This document shows, piece after piece, positions 1 through 8,475 of a DNA stretch of 41,071 nt. A program made the translations under genes and the position numbers. Position 1 is the stretch's first letter. Each line of letters begins with the position of its first letter. This DNA is from Clostridia bacterium (GTDB lineage Bacteria > Bacillota > Clostridia > Oscillospirales > UBA644), in NCBI GenBank assembly GCA_017623595.1, contig JAGAOU010000086.1, positions 1-41,071 of the forward strand, given 5' to 3'. The notes beneath the pieces were generated by a model. The model was not told the DNA's origin. It saw only the letters and a program-made list of their open reading frames with translations, and did no database searches.

Positions 1-59
1 CGAGTGGATTGTTTAAAGAATCTCAATTTGTAAAGAAACGTTTAAGTGTTACTCAATAA

Positions 60-91
60 AAGCCTCTCTTTACACAAGGGAGCTTTTTTTT
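60..91 (+). terminator. Rho-independent terminator of a gene left of the window
   Basis: An imperfect GC-containing stem (AAGC..TCTC against GGGAGCTT, with one bulged C) is followed by eight T residues on the + strand. It presumably ends a rightward gene upstream of the window. Bases 1-59 show no convincing gene. Confidence 0.6.
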
Positions 92-148
92 GTTCATCTA
101 TGCCTCGTCAATTTGCCTGACAAGCACTGCATTTGTGTCTGCAAATGC

Positions 149-188
149 AAAAATACGGCATACCTTTTTCGAGATATGCCGTATTTTT
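149..188 (-). terminator. Terminator hairpin of the GLUG lipoprotein gene
   Basis: A perfect 14-bp stem (AAAAATACGGCATA and its complement) encloses a loop of about 12 bases. The A-run at one foot and T-run at the other make it able to work in both directions. It lies 65 bases past the stop of the leftward lipoprotein gene. Confidence 0.8.
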
Positions 189-253
189 GAAAACTGTCCT
201 TTAGCGTAACTCTCTGAGGGATGGATCCTTTTTTGTACAATTATCTCATGTTG

Positions 254-2056
254 TTATCGACCGAGGTTCAGCAGAGGCGTTTTATGCTTTGCAAAATCAA
301 GATCGGAGAAATTCCAGATACTGCCATCCCAACCGAGCGTTCCGGTGTAGAAGGTTGCATCATTGAGCTGCTCCTGAGTGCAGGCCGTGTTAGCGGTAGA
401 TTTTATTGTTTCATTATTGAGTTTTACGATTTGTTTTTCGTAGTGATAGTAGTTTGTTATTGTTCCGGAAGCGCTATTCCCCATAAAACTACCGGCCCTT
501 CCATAGGGCGAAGATCCGGATACAAGACAAGTTACATTGCCGGTTGCGTAACTGTTTTTTGTTGTGGTTTTCTCGGCATATCCGACAAGTCCACCGGATA
601 AACTGATACCGTCACGGTGAGGACCCGTTGCGTTTGCACTTATATTTCCGGTTGCGTAGCAGTTGGTAATGGTTTCGGATGTGATGCGCCCCACAAGACC
701 GCCGGCATAGGAGTGTCGCATATAGCTGTTTTTCCCCGAAGCAATTGCGGTCGCGTCTCCTGTTGCATAACAATTTTCAATGGAGCCGAAAGAATCTCCT
801 ACCAGACCACCTGCATAAGCATAAGCAAATTCATATCCGGTGATGGAACTGTTGGCACTTACATTGCCTGTGGCATAACTTTTAGAGATCATTCCATCTC
901 TAACGTACCCTACAAGGCCTCCTGCGTAGGTATAGGCATAGGCATCATCACTCTTTACGGTTGCCGTTACGTCCCCCAGTGCATAACAGCTTGTAATGGC
1001 GCCTTCGTAGTTTCTTCCTACCAAACCTCCGACAAAAAGATCTCCCGAACATTCAGCACGACCGTATTCAACTTTAATTGTCGCGATTACGCTGCTTTTT
1101 GTATAACAGTTTGTGAGGGTACCGCTTGCATCTCCTATCAGGCCGCCGACAAAGGCAAAGACATCCTCTTCTTTACCCTCTTTTTTTACGGTCAGGTTCA
1201 CAATGCCGTCTGTGTAGCAGTTTGTGATTGGGGAGGCTGAGGAACCTGCGATCCCTCCCGCACAGGAAAGATTCTGACCGGAAACATTTATGGTAAAGTC
1301 GGTTACGCCCAAGTTCCGAATGTCGCCGTTGGATGCTTTACCAAACAGTCCGTAATAATAGGGCGACTTGGATTTCGAAATCTTGAAGTTGCGCACTTCG
1401 TAGCCGTCACCGTCAAAAAAGCCTTGGAATGCTTTTGTTATTTCTTTGTCCGAATAAGATCCGATGGGATCCCATTCCTGTCCCTTCAGGTCAATGGAGT
1501 TTGTAAGCTTATAGTATTTGTTGTAATAAGCGTTATCTTTGCTGCTGTTGACAGACTTTGCCAAGAAGGCCAGCTGTGCGCCGGTGGAGATCAGATAGGG
1601 ATCACTTTCGGTGCCGCTGCCGCCTGCAAACTCGGTAGCAATCGATCCGTTCCATACATCTGTAGGAGGACCGAGGGGTGGAACTTTTTCCTGTTCAACC
1701 AAAATTTTTTGGCAAACCGAGCATTTGGAGCCCTCGGTCAAGCCTTCCTTAAGCTTTGTGGGCTCAATGGCGGGAATGGTTTCTTTGGTATGCTCCAGAG
1801 CTTCAACGCTTTGCGTTTCCTTTTCACCGCAAGCACAGGTGCGTTCCTGCTCGCCTTTTCTGCTGCAGGTAGCCTCTTTTACGGTAGTCCACTCACCAAA
1901 CGAATGTACATGCGCCTCTGATTCGTCTTTGCTTGAACCATTCGTCATGTCGCTTGGCAGTTGTGATTCGCTGTCGCCTCCACATGCGGTAAACATCAGC
2001 ATGCACGCGATCAGCGCAAGACACACGAGCAGCGTAAGTTTCATTGTTTTTTTCAT
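254..2056 (-). CDS. Secreted lipoprotein with GLUG repeats
   Basis: A 600-residue exported lipoprotein of unknown ligand. Residues 1-25 are a lipoprotein signal peptide with a lipobox ending at Cys25 (FTACGG). A low-complexity acidic linker follows. Residues of about 50-125 form a Cys-rich spacer (CACGEK, CSVCQK) often seen in Clostridia surface proteins. From about residue 150 there are at least seven GLUG-type repeats built around [AV]GG[IL][VI]G, each followed by a 'NCY..G' strand. This pattern is known from adhesin-like or IgA-peptidase-associated surface proteins and forms a repetitive beta structure. The ATG at 2056 has an AAGGAGAG site. The gene is monocistronic, with its own promoter and terminator. 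Surface location is secure; a binding role is inference. Confidence 0.85.
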   Translation of the reverse strand: MKKTMKLTLLVCLALIACMLMFTACGGDSESQLPSDMTNGSSKDESEAHVHSFGEWTTVKEATCSRKGEQERTCACGEKETQSVEALEHTKETIPAIEPTKLKEGLTEGSKCSVCQKILVEQEKVPPLGPPTDVWNGSIATEFAGGSGTESDPYLISTGAQLAFLAKSVNSSKDNAYYNKYYKLTNSIDLKGQEWDPIGSYSDKEITKAFQGFFDGDGYEVRNFKISKSKSPYYYGLFGKASNGDIRNLGVTDFTINVSGQNLSCAGGIAGSSASPITNCYTDGIVNLTVKKEGKEEDVFAFVGGLIGDASGTLTNCYTKSSVIATIKVEYGRAECSGDLFVGGLVGRNYEGAITSCYALGDVTATVKSDDAYAYTYAGGLVGYVRDGMISKSYATGNVSANSSITGYEFAYAYAGGLVGDSFGSIENCYATGDATAIASGKNSYMRHSYAGGLVGRITSETITNCYATGNISANATGPHRDGISLSGGLVGYAEKTTTKNSYATGNVTCLVSGSSPYGRAGSFMGNSASGTITNYYHYEKQIVKLNNETIKSTANTACTQEQLNDATFYTGTLGWDGSIWNFSDLDFAKHKTPLLNLGR

Positions 2057-2087
2057 ACGTTTCTCTCCTTATTTGTGTTATAGCCTT

Positions 2088-2116
2088 ATTGTATCAAATT
2101 GCGGTTATTTTGTCAA
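2088..2116 (-). promoter_or_regulatory. SigmaA promoter of the GLUG lipoprotein
   Basis: On the minus strand, TTGACA (2116-2111), a 17-base spacer and TACAAT (2093-2088) lie 31 bases before the start codon. Confidence 0.8.
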
Positions 2117-2144
2117 TGCAAAATTCCCAATAAACAGAAATTTT

Positions 2145-3482
2145 TTATATGCGGTGGGTGCTTTTCAGCAGGACGAAGGTGTTGGGCTTTAGGGTCAGTG
2201 TGACCGAATTGCCTGTCAGCTCGGCGGTCTTTTCGTAATTGTGCGTTTCGTCCACCGTATAGACGGAAAACTTCTGCGTGGGCCCGTCGGGGAACTGCAG
2301 GGTGACCGTCTTTTCTTCCCGTCCCTCTTCGTCGGTATAATAGGTGACCAATGTTGCTGTGTTTCCCTTTTCATCGGTGGCGGCGGTGACGTACAAATCG
2401 GGATCGGACACCTCGGTGGCAAGGCAGGTCCCCAGGTCGGCCAGATCCGAAAAGGCATAGATTGCCCAATATCCCTTCAAGGGCTTCCAGGTATAAAAAT
2501 CAAACAGTCCGTTCATGGAACAGGGCGCCGCATCATAGTACATCAGCATGTCAATGTTTTTCGTGTTCTGCGCAGCACACATGCAGGCGGCAAGGTAGGC
2601 CGCCCCTTTCATCCCGATGATGGTCATCATTGTATCAACCCAGCCCTCACACCAATCCTTTACGTAGTTCCATTCGTTCAGGATACTTTTGGTCTGCGTA
2701 TAGCCGTATTTGTTCAGCATATTACGAACGGAAGCGGCTTTTGCCATCATCTTATCGGGATTTGTTCCGTAACAATGCCAAGAGAAGAAGTCCAGCGCTA
2801 CGGGAGTTTTCTCTTTGGTTAGCCGTCGGAAAAAGCCGCCCAGCCATTCCTCGTCAAAGCGGGCAACGGCGGGGCCTCCGATTTTGAGATGGGGAAATTT
2901 CTCTTTCAAATGGGTGGCAACGGTGACGTAGAATTCATAAAATTCCTCGGGAGTGCCGCTCCATGTCTTTTTCGGTTTGTTCGGATCGGCGCTGAGGTCG
3001 GGTTCGTTCCAGATTTCCCAATATTGAATGTTGTAGTGAAATCCGTTTGCCCATCCTTCGTTATAATGACGAATTACGTGCTCACAGATCACCGCCCACT
3101 TTTTGAAATCCTTGGGCATGACCGTGCGATATTTTTTGATCTGATGCTCAATGCGGGAGCCGAGACGGTAAAAGGTTTCGGTTCCCGTGCTTTGGATCCG
3201 TTCCGTATATACGTCGGTAACGGCAAATTCATAGTTTGCGGGATTTTCGGGGTCTGCGTCAAAATTTGGGAAAAGACTGTAAATATCAACAACAAATTCA
3301 CCGCCGTAATCAATCCACTCCGATGCATCATGATTGCGCGCATAGGGAATTCGTGCGGCCTTATATTCTGCCAGATTACTACGGTATTGGGAGGGCGCCG
3401 AGTGAAGGGGCCCGTTGTTAACAGCATTCATCGGTTTGATGGGGCCCGTCGGACACCCTCGCCGTACCAGAATCTGCTCCAT
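2145..3482 (-). CDS. GH39-like glycoside hydrolase (beta-xylosidase type)
   Basis: A clan GH-A (beta/alpha)8 glycosidase of 445 residues without a signal peptide, so cytoplasmic. The motif WEIWNEPD puts the likely acid/base at Glu160, and ILNEWNY puts the nucleophile at Glu270, as in GH39 and related retaining xylosidases. A small all-beta C-terminal domain follows (about residues 350-445). The reading frame is open to 3527, but the ATG at 3482 is chosen because AGGAGG lies eight bases before it. It has its own promoter between it and the AraC gene. The natural substrate is probably an imported plant-wall oligosaccharide. The family could also be a neighbouring GH-A family, and the exact specificity cannot be read. 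Confidence 0.75.
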   Translation of the reverse strand: MEQILVRRGCPTGPIKPMNAVNNGPLHSAPSQYRSNLAEYKAARIPYARNHDASEWIDYGGEFVVDIYSLFPNFDADPENPANYEFAVTDVYTERIQSTGTETFYRLGSRIEHQIKKYRTVMPKDFKKWAVICEHVIRHYNEGWANGFHYNIQYWEIWNEPDLSADPNKPKKTWSGTPEEFYEFYVTVATHLKEKFPHLKIGGPAVARFDEEWLGGFFRRLTKEKTPVALDFFSWHCYGTNPDKMMAKAASVRNMLNKYGYTQTKSILNEWNYVKDWCEGWVDTMMTIIGMKGAAYLAACMCAAQNTKNIDMLMYYDAAPCSMNGLFDFYTWKPLKGYWAIYAFSDLADLGTCLATEVSDPDLYVTAATDEKGNTATLVTYYTDEEGREEKTVTLQFPDGPTQKFSVYTVDETHNYEKTAELTGNSVTLTLKPNTFVLLKSTHRI

Positions 3483-3569
3483 AATATTTTCCTCCTGATA
3501 AAGTAGTTGTAGGAATCGGTTTTTCACCGTTTTTAAGAATGGTAAGGCTCAGTATTGCGTTTCAACGGT

Positions 3570-3598
3570 ATTATAGCACAAAAATCGGGTTTTGTAAA
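3570..3598 (-). promoter_or_regulatory. Promoter of the GH39-like gene
   Basis: Minus strand: TTTACA (3598-3593), 17-base spacer, TATAAT (3575-3570) inside the sequence TTTTTGTGCTATAAT. The same extended -10 recurs at several promoters in the window. Confidence 0.75.
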
Positions 3599-3615
3599 GG
3601 GGGGCCGGAATATCA

Positions 3616-4413
3616 TTACAGAGGAGATGTTGTTTGGGGGATGAGGCTTCGTTCTGCTCGGTATTCCCTAGGGGTTACGCCGGTGATGAGCTTGAAGTTT
3701 CGGTTGAAGGAGCTTTGGGAATCGAAGCCGACGGCGGTATAAATCTCCGTGATGCTTTTGGCAGAATCGGAGAGCAGTGTTTTTGCTATGCGGATGCGGT
3801 ATTCGTTCAGAAGAATCTTGAAGGAAACTCCGAAGTTTTGGTTGATCAAAAGGGAGAGGTAGCGGGGGTGATAGCCAATGGCCTTGGCTACCGTTTTTTC
3901 GCTGATCTTTTCCGTGCAGTGGGCTTCCAGGTATTCGGAGAGCCATTGGGCAAAATCGCTGCTCTGTCGGGATGTGACGGGGATCGGATCGTTTTTTGCA
4001 TATTGGGCGGCGATACGATACAACTCCGACCGAAAGAGAAAATGATCCTCATGCAGATCGATCAGTTTGCGAAAATTCTCAGAGGAATATTCCAGAATGG
4101 GATGGCGGAAGAGACCGCTTTTCGCTTCTTTTGCGATTTCGGGAAGATAATCCACCGAAAAAATGATCAGACGGCTCAGGGTATTGCTTTCCTCTGTTTT
4201 GTATTCGTGGATCATGTTCGGAAGAATCAAAATCTGCTGTCCCTTGTGCAGCACGTATTTCTGTCGGTTCACCCAAACCGAAATGGTTCCCTCGAAGACG
4301 TGGAGCAATTCAAAGCTGGTGTGAAGATGGGCATGAAAGGTCAATCCGTGGGATAGGTTTCCCACCGCTTTGTAGAAACCGTTTTGGGAACGGTGCTTTT
4401 CATAGAGTGCCAT
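3616..4413 (-). CDS. AraC-family transcriptional regulator
   Basis: 265 residues. The N-terminal half is a cupin-like sugar-sensing domain (HAHLHTSFELLHVFEGT, then LPNMIHEY). Residues of about 160-255 hold two helix-turn-helix motifs ending in the family signature (SITEIYTAVGFDSQSSFNRN, then GVTPREYR). The ATG at 4413 follows AAGGAGAAG. It is transcribed divergently from the ThuA and Gfo/Idh genes through overlapping promoters, and the GH39-like gene lies just downstream on the same strand. It probably controls one or both sides. Sugar-responsive activation is typical of the family but not proven here. Confidence 0.9.
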   Translation of the reverse strand: MALYEKHRSQNGFYKAVGNLSHGLTFHAHLHTSFELLHVFEGTISVWVNRQKYVLHKGQQILILPNMIHEYKTEESNTLSRLIIFSVDYLPEIAKEAKSGLFRHPILEYSSENFRKLIDLHEDHFLFRSELYRIAAQYAKNDPIPVTSRQSSDFAQWLSEYLEAHCTEKISEKTVAKAIGYHPRYLSLLINQNFGVSFKILLNEYRIRIAKTLLSDSAKSITEIYTAVGFDSQSSFNRNFKLITGVTPREYRAERSLIPQTTSPL

Positions 4414-4448
4414 GAGTCTTCTCCTTAAAACCTGAACTTTTGACTTAT

Positions 4449-4494
4449 ATTATACCACAAAAATCTGGTTTTTTCAACCCCTTTGTGCTATAAT
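4449..4494. promoter_or_regulatory. Overlapping divergent promoters, AraC / ThuA
   Basis: Minus promoter: TTGAAA (4477-4472), 17 bases, TATAAT (4454-4449). Plus promoter: weak -35 TGGTTT (4466-4471), 17 bases, TATAAT (4489-4494). The two -35 boxes abut, and the outer parts form an inverted repeat (ATTATACCACAAA and TTTGTGCTATAAT). The weak rightward -35 suggests dependence on the AraC activator. Confidence 0.7.
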
Positions 4495-4538
4495 TTTATT
4501 ATCGGGGGATCCCCGAATCCGAAACAGAGGTGGAAAGC

Positions 4539-5261
4539 ATGAAAAAAGCATTGATTTTTTACGGTGGATGGGATGGCCATGAGCCCCAAAAGGTTTCTGC
4601 GCGGTTTGGGCGACTTCTGGAAAAGCACGGATATTCCGTAGACCGTGTGGAAGGGGTGGAATGTCTGGCAGATCGGGAGAAATTGCTTGAATATGATCTG
4701 CTGGTGCCCTGTGTTACCATGAGTACCCTTCCCCGGGATTATGAAAAGAACGTATCCTTCGCCGTCAGCCGCGGGGTGGGTATGGCGGGATGCCACGGCG
4801 GCATGTGTGATTCCTTCCGCAGTTCTACCGAATGGCAGTTTATTACCGGTGGACAATGGGTCAGTCATCCGGGCAGTGACGGAGTGGAATATACGGTAAA
4901 TATCTGCCACGGTTCAAGCGCCATCACCGAAGGACTTAAGGATTTTGATGTGAAAACCGAGCATTATTATCTTCATATTGATCCTGCCGTTGAGGTCCTT
5001 GCCACCACCCGCTTCCCCTTGGTCAATTTCTATCACGCCGCAAACAAGCCCGTAGATATGCCCGTGGCGTGGACCAAGTATTGGGGACTTGGTAGGGTGT
5101 TCTACTGCTCTCTCGGACATCACGATGACGTGTTCGATCAGGCCCCTGAGGCGGAACTTCTGATGGAACGGGGGCTTATCTGGGCCGGGGAGGGAAAGGC
5201 GTTTGCCGAAGAGGCAGGGCCGGATGCTTCGGTATATGACAACAGTGCAAAGATGTATTGA
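4539..5261 (+). CDS. ThuA-like domain protein
   Basis: 240 residues with the class-I-amidotransferase-like fold of ThuA proteins. Visible signatures are an N-terminal strand leading into GGWDGHE, the central turn GMAGCHGGMCDSF, and a C-terminal GRVFYCSLGHHDDVF. ThuA-like proteins occur with Gfo/Idh/MocA dehydrogenases and TIM-barrel isomerases in sugar pathways, including routes through 3-keto-glycosides. The biochemical activity of most members is not settled. The frame is open from a GTG at 4530, but the ATG at 4539 is preferred because it sits nine bases after AGAGG. It is the first gene of a two-gene operon with the oxidoreductase 15 bases downstream. Confidence 0.85.
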   Translation: MKKALIFYGGWDGHEPQKVSARFGRLLEKHGYSVDRVEGVECLADREKLLEYDLLVPCVTMSTLPRDYEKNVSFAVSRGVGMAGCHGGMCDSFRSSTEWQFITGGQWVSHPGSDGVEYTVNICHGSSAITEGLKDFDVKTEHYYLHIDPAVEVLATTRFPLVNFYHAANKPVDMPVAWTKYWGLGRVFYCSLGHHDDVFDQAPEAELLMERGLIWAGEGKAFAEEAGPDASVYDNSAKMY

Positions 5262-5276
5262 TGAGGAGGCGTTGTT

Positions 5277-6380
5277 ATGCTTAATGTAGGAATGGTTGGT
5301 GTGGGTTGCATCAGCGGTATTTATCTGAAAAATTTCGCGGAAACCTTCAAGGACGTCAAACTGGTTGCTGTCTGCGATTTGATTCGGGAACGGGCAGAGC
5401 AGGCACAGGAAAAATATAACATTCCCAAACTGTACGATACCATGGAGGAATTGTTTGCCGATCCTGAAATTGATATTGTTTTGAACTTGACCCGTCCTTA
5501 TCAGCATTATGAGGTATCGCGCGGTGCTCTTCTGGCGGGAAAGCATGTTTATTCCGAGAAGCCTTTGGGGGCGGATTGGGAGGAAGGCACGGCACTGGTT
5601 GCCCTGGCGCAGGAAAAGGGACTTTGGATCGGTGGCGCCCCCGATACCTTCTTGGGGGCAGGGATTCAGTCCTGCCGCAAATTCATTGATGAGGGCAACC
5701 TTGGCAAGGTGATCGGCGGTCGGTGTGTGATGGCTCATCGCGGCGTGGAATCCTGGCATCCCGATCCGGATTTCTATTACCAGCGGGGCGGTGGTCCGTT
5801 GTTGGATATGGGCCCTTATTACATTACGGCGCTGATCAATCTTCTCGGTGGGGTTACGGAGGTTTACGGAAAATCTCAAACTACCTTTTCTCAACGGTTG
5901 ATTACGGCACAGCCCCATGTGGGCGAAACGATTACCGTCAATGTTCCCACCCATTACGATTGCATTATGACCTTTGCATCGGGGGCTACTGTGACCTTTT
6001 TGACTACATTTGACACCTATGATCTCAAAGAGCCCAACATCCTTCTTTACGGAGAAAAAGGAAATTTGCGGGTTCCCGATCCCAATTGCTTCGGCGCCGA
6101 AAGGGGAATGAAATTCTTTAACGGAGAGACGAAAACAGAGGAAGACCTGCCCCTGACCTTCGATTATGACGTCAACTCCCGTTGCCTCGGCCTTGCGGAT
6201 CTGGCGGCAGCTATCGAGCAGGGTAGATCTCCCCGCACCTCTTATAAGCAGACCTATCATGTTCTGGAGGTTATGACGGGGATTATGAAGAGTGCGGAAA
6301 GCGGTGTTCCTTATAAGATGACCACTTCCTTTACCCGGGAAGCACCCATGGATCCCACCTTGCCCCACGGTGTCCTTTAA
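5277..6380 (+). CDS. Gfo/Idh/MocA-family oxidoreductase
   Basis: A 367-residue NAD(P)-dependent sugar or cyclitol dehydrogenase. The N-terminal Rossmann domain begins with GMVGVGCISG (residues 5-14). The family motif EKP lies at 94-96, with Lys95 the expected catalytic residue. The C-terminal alpha/beta domain contains LDMGPYYITALINLLGG. Members oxidise or reduce a sugar hydroxyl, often at C3. GAGGAGG sits seven bases before the ATG. With ThuA it forms a two-gene operon closed by the terminator at 6397. The GH39 neighbour and the AraC gene suggest that the substrate is released from a plant glycoside. Confidence 0.9.
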   Translation: MLNVGMVGVGCISGIYLKNFAETFKDVKLVAVCDLIRERAEQAQEKYNIPKLYDTMEELFADPEIDIVLNLTRPYQHYEVSRGALLAGKHVYSEKPLGADWEEGTALVALAQEKGLWIGGAPDTFLGAGIQSCRKFIDEGNLGKVIGGRCVMAHRGVESWHPDPDFYYQRGGGPLLDMGPYYITALINLLGGVTEVYGKSQTTFSQRLITAQPHVGETITVNVPTHYDCIMTFASGATVTFLTTFDTYDLKEPNILLYGEKGNLRVPDPNCFGAERGMKFFNGETKTEEDLPLTFDYDVNSRCLGLADLAAAIEQGRSPRTSYKQTYHVLEVMTGIMKSAESGVPYKMTTSFTREAPMDPTLPHGVL

Positions 6381-6396
6381 TTTATAAGATGAGAAA

Positions 6397-6433
6397 AACG
6401 GAGCATGACGGCTTGATACCGTCATGCTCCGTT
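6397..6433. terminator. Bidirectional terminator between convergent operons
   Basis: A perfect 15-bp stem (AACGGAGCATGACGG and complement) with a 7-base loop lies between the oxidoreductase stop and the stop of the large leftward operon. A-rich and T-rich flanks on both sides let it end both transcripts. Confidence 0.85.
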
Positions 6434-6435
6434 TG

Positions 6436-8427
6436 TTATTCTTGGTTCAGAGCGCCTTCGATTTGCGCTAAGCCTTGGTCGAAAAAGCTCCAGTCCTCAT
6501 GCCGACGGAGATTCTCCAACCGATAAGCGCAGGGCCATGCGGGGAGCCATTGGGAGGGCATGAAGGGTTTGCCGGACTGTCGTCTCCAACGGGTGTGGAA
6601 CACTGCCTCATCCTGGCTTCCCGTGGGACGGATCCGTCCGTTGATGACCAGGGTGCCGTCAGATACGCATTGGGTGGCGTTGCACCAAAGGGCAAGCGCC
6701 CTTTCCTTCCATTGAATCTTCCCCGTCAGCTCGGAAAGCTTCAAGAAGGAGAGTACGTCCCGCAACGCATACTGATCCAGGGCCTGGTGGGGAGTGGAGA
6801 CCGAGGTTGCGCCGAAGGTATCGTATCCCATTTTCCCGATAACACTGTCCTTGGGATATTGAATGGTGTAGTGCATCATCCAGGTGGTGATGTACCACGC
6901 CGTCCGCTCTGCGGCAAGGATGTATTTTCTGTCTTTTGTGATGTCATAAAGGGCAAGGGCGCTGCGCAACAGAGGCGAGGAGGATTCTTTGTCAATGCTG
7001 TAGGTGTCCAGGGCGCCTGCGGTGGTAAATCCCTTGCGCTCCAGTTCGTCATAGTAGAAATCAAAGGCTCTTACTGCGCTTTGCAGATATGCGTCCTTTT
7101 GGGTCCTTTTGTAGGCCTCAAGCACAGGTAGAATCAGAAAGCTTCCAATGGTTCCTTCTTTTTGGATCACCTTTCCGTCATCGTCCCATGTTTTTGCGTA
7201 ACAACCGCTTTTATCTTGGGTTTTTAGGGCAAAATCGCAGATTCCATAGGCCAGCGCTTCGTATTGCGGCTTTTGTATGCCCGCCTTTTTCAATAAATCG
7301 CAGGCTTCAAAATAGCAGTAGGCCGCCGTGCCGTTATTGCAGGCGTCAATGCGGAAAAGGCGGTCCCCGTTTTCGTCCAGGGCAAAGTTGTGGGCCGTTC
7401 CATGGAGATAAATGTTGTAAAGGTTTTCAAAGCGGTTTTCGCCGTAATCCCATTTGTCGGGCATGACAGCGGGGTCGGGGTCATACTCTTTTGGGTTAAA
7501 ATCAAAGCGGACTTTAATGTGACCTGCGGGCAAAACACACCGTTCCACCCAAGTGTTCAGGGCTTCCAATGCCATGTCCAGCTTTTCCTTGTTTCCCGTT
7601 TTCAGATAATCATAGAGGAAGGCGTTGGACAGGGATGCGCTGTGACCGCCCCAGCCGATTTCATACACATGCTCGGTTTTGCGGTAGGCGGTGACCCCTT
7701 CATGCCAATCTGCGCCACGAACAAAGCCCGCAAAGCCGTTCTTCTCCCGCTCAAAAAGATAGTAGCAGAAGGCCTGAGAGTATTTATAAAGATCCCCTGC
7801 TTTCATGGGGGGCTTCATGGGGTGTCCGTAGTATCGCCATGCGAAATCCAGCAAGGCGGCATAGCGGAAGCGGCTTCCGTCGGAGGGTGAGGTGAAGATG
7901 ATCCCCTCAAAATCACAGGTGGGCTCCATGCTTCCTTGGAAGGGACCTTCCCAGAAATGGCGCTGAAGGGTTTTGGGCTTTTCCTCTTCGGGAAAAATCA
8001 GCACGTGCTTTTTCCCATCTTCCACCTCATAGAGGGAGCAGGCGCAGTTATCATTTGCTTCTGCCATCAGGGCAACGCTGATGTTTTGATTTTCACTGTA
8101 GGTGCAGGCCGGGATGGTTACACGGTGGGCGGCCCAACTCCAGGGAGTACCGTCTTCCGCAAAATCTCCTACGTATTCCGCAGTGTCGCCCCAACCGTTT
8201 CCGTTATAACTGACGGCGGGGACCATGGTGAAGTCCGCACCTCCCAAAAGAATGATTTCCATACGCATCCGATCTGTGGGCCGATCGGTACGGCGATGCC
8301 ATTTCCAGATGCCGTCTTCGATTTTTTCAAAGGTATCGGTAGCGCCCTGCAAAGAGGGGATCGAAGCATAGGCTTCGCCGTCAAGGGAAATGACATGCCC
8401 CCATTGGTTTTTTATAATTTCTGTCAT
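6436..8427 (-). CDS. Large glycosidase-like protein, paralogue A
   Basis: 663 residues, no signal peptide. The N-terminal 200 residues look like a beta domain (WKWHRRTDRPTDRMRMEI, then MVPAVSYNGNGWGD). Residues of about 205-640 are helical with aromatic-rich segments typical of an (alpha/alpha)6-barrel (LDFAWRYYGHPMKP, YEIGWGGHSASLSNAF, AWYITTWMMHYTIQYP). I cannot assign a CAZy family; a six-hairpin glycosidase fold is inference. It is the last gene of the leftward operon, 48 bases after its tandem paralogue B. The ATG at 8427 follows AGAGGCAAG. Context (oxidoreductase, Fe-S proteins) points to a cytoplasmic saccharide substrate. Confidence 0.6.
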   Translation of the reverse strand: MTEIIKNQWGHVISLDGEAYASIPSLQGATDTFEKIEDGIWKWHRRTDRPTDRMRMEIILLGGADFTMVPAVSYNGNGWGDTAEYVGDFAEDGTPWSWAAHRVTIPACTYSENQNISVALMAEANDNCACSLYEVEDGKKHVLIFPEEEKPKTLQRHFWEGPFQGSMEPTCDFEGIIFTSPSDGSRFRYAALLDFAWRYYGHPMKPPMKAGDLYKYSQAFCYYLFEREKNGFAGFVRGADWHEGVTAYRKTEHVYEIGWGGHSASLSNAFLYDYLKTGNKEKLDMALEALNTWVERCVLPAGHIKVRFDFNPKEYDPDPAVMPDKWDYGENRFENLYNIYLHGTAHNFALDENGDRLFRIDACNNGTAAYCYFEACDLLKKAGIQKPQYEALAYGICDFALKTQDKSGCYAKTWDDDGKVIQKEGTIGSFLILPVLEAYKRTQKDAYLQSAVRAFDFYYDELERKGFTTAGALDTYSIDKESSSPLLRSALALYDITKDRKYILAAERTAWYITTWMMHYTIQYPKDSVIGKMGYDTFGATSVSTPHQALDQYALRDVLSFLKLSELTGKIQWKERALALWCNATQCVSDGTLVINGRIRPTGSQDEAVFHTRWRRQSGKPFMPSQWLPAWPCAYRLENLRRHEDWSFFDQGLAQIEGALNQE

Positions 8428-8475
8428 ATTACTTGCCTCTTTATGATCTGTTTTACGGTTTTTGCAGAGGGACGG

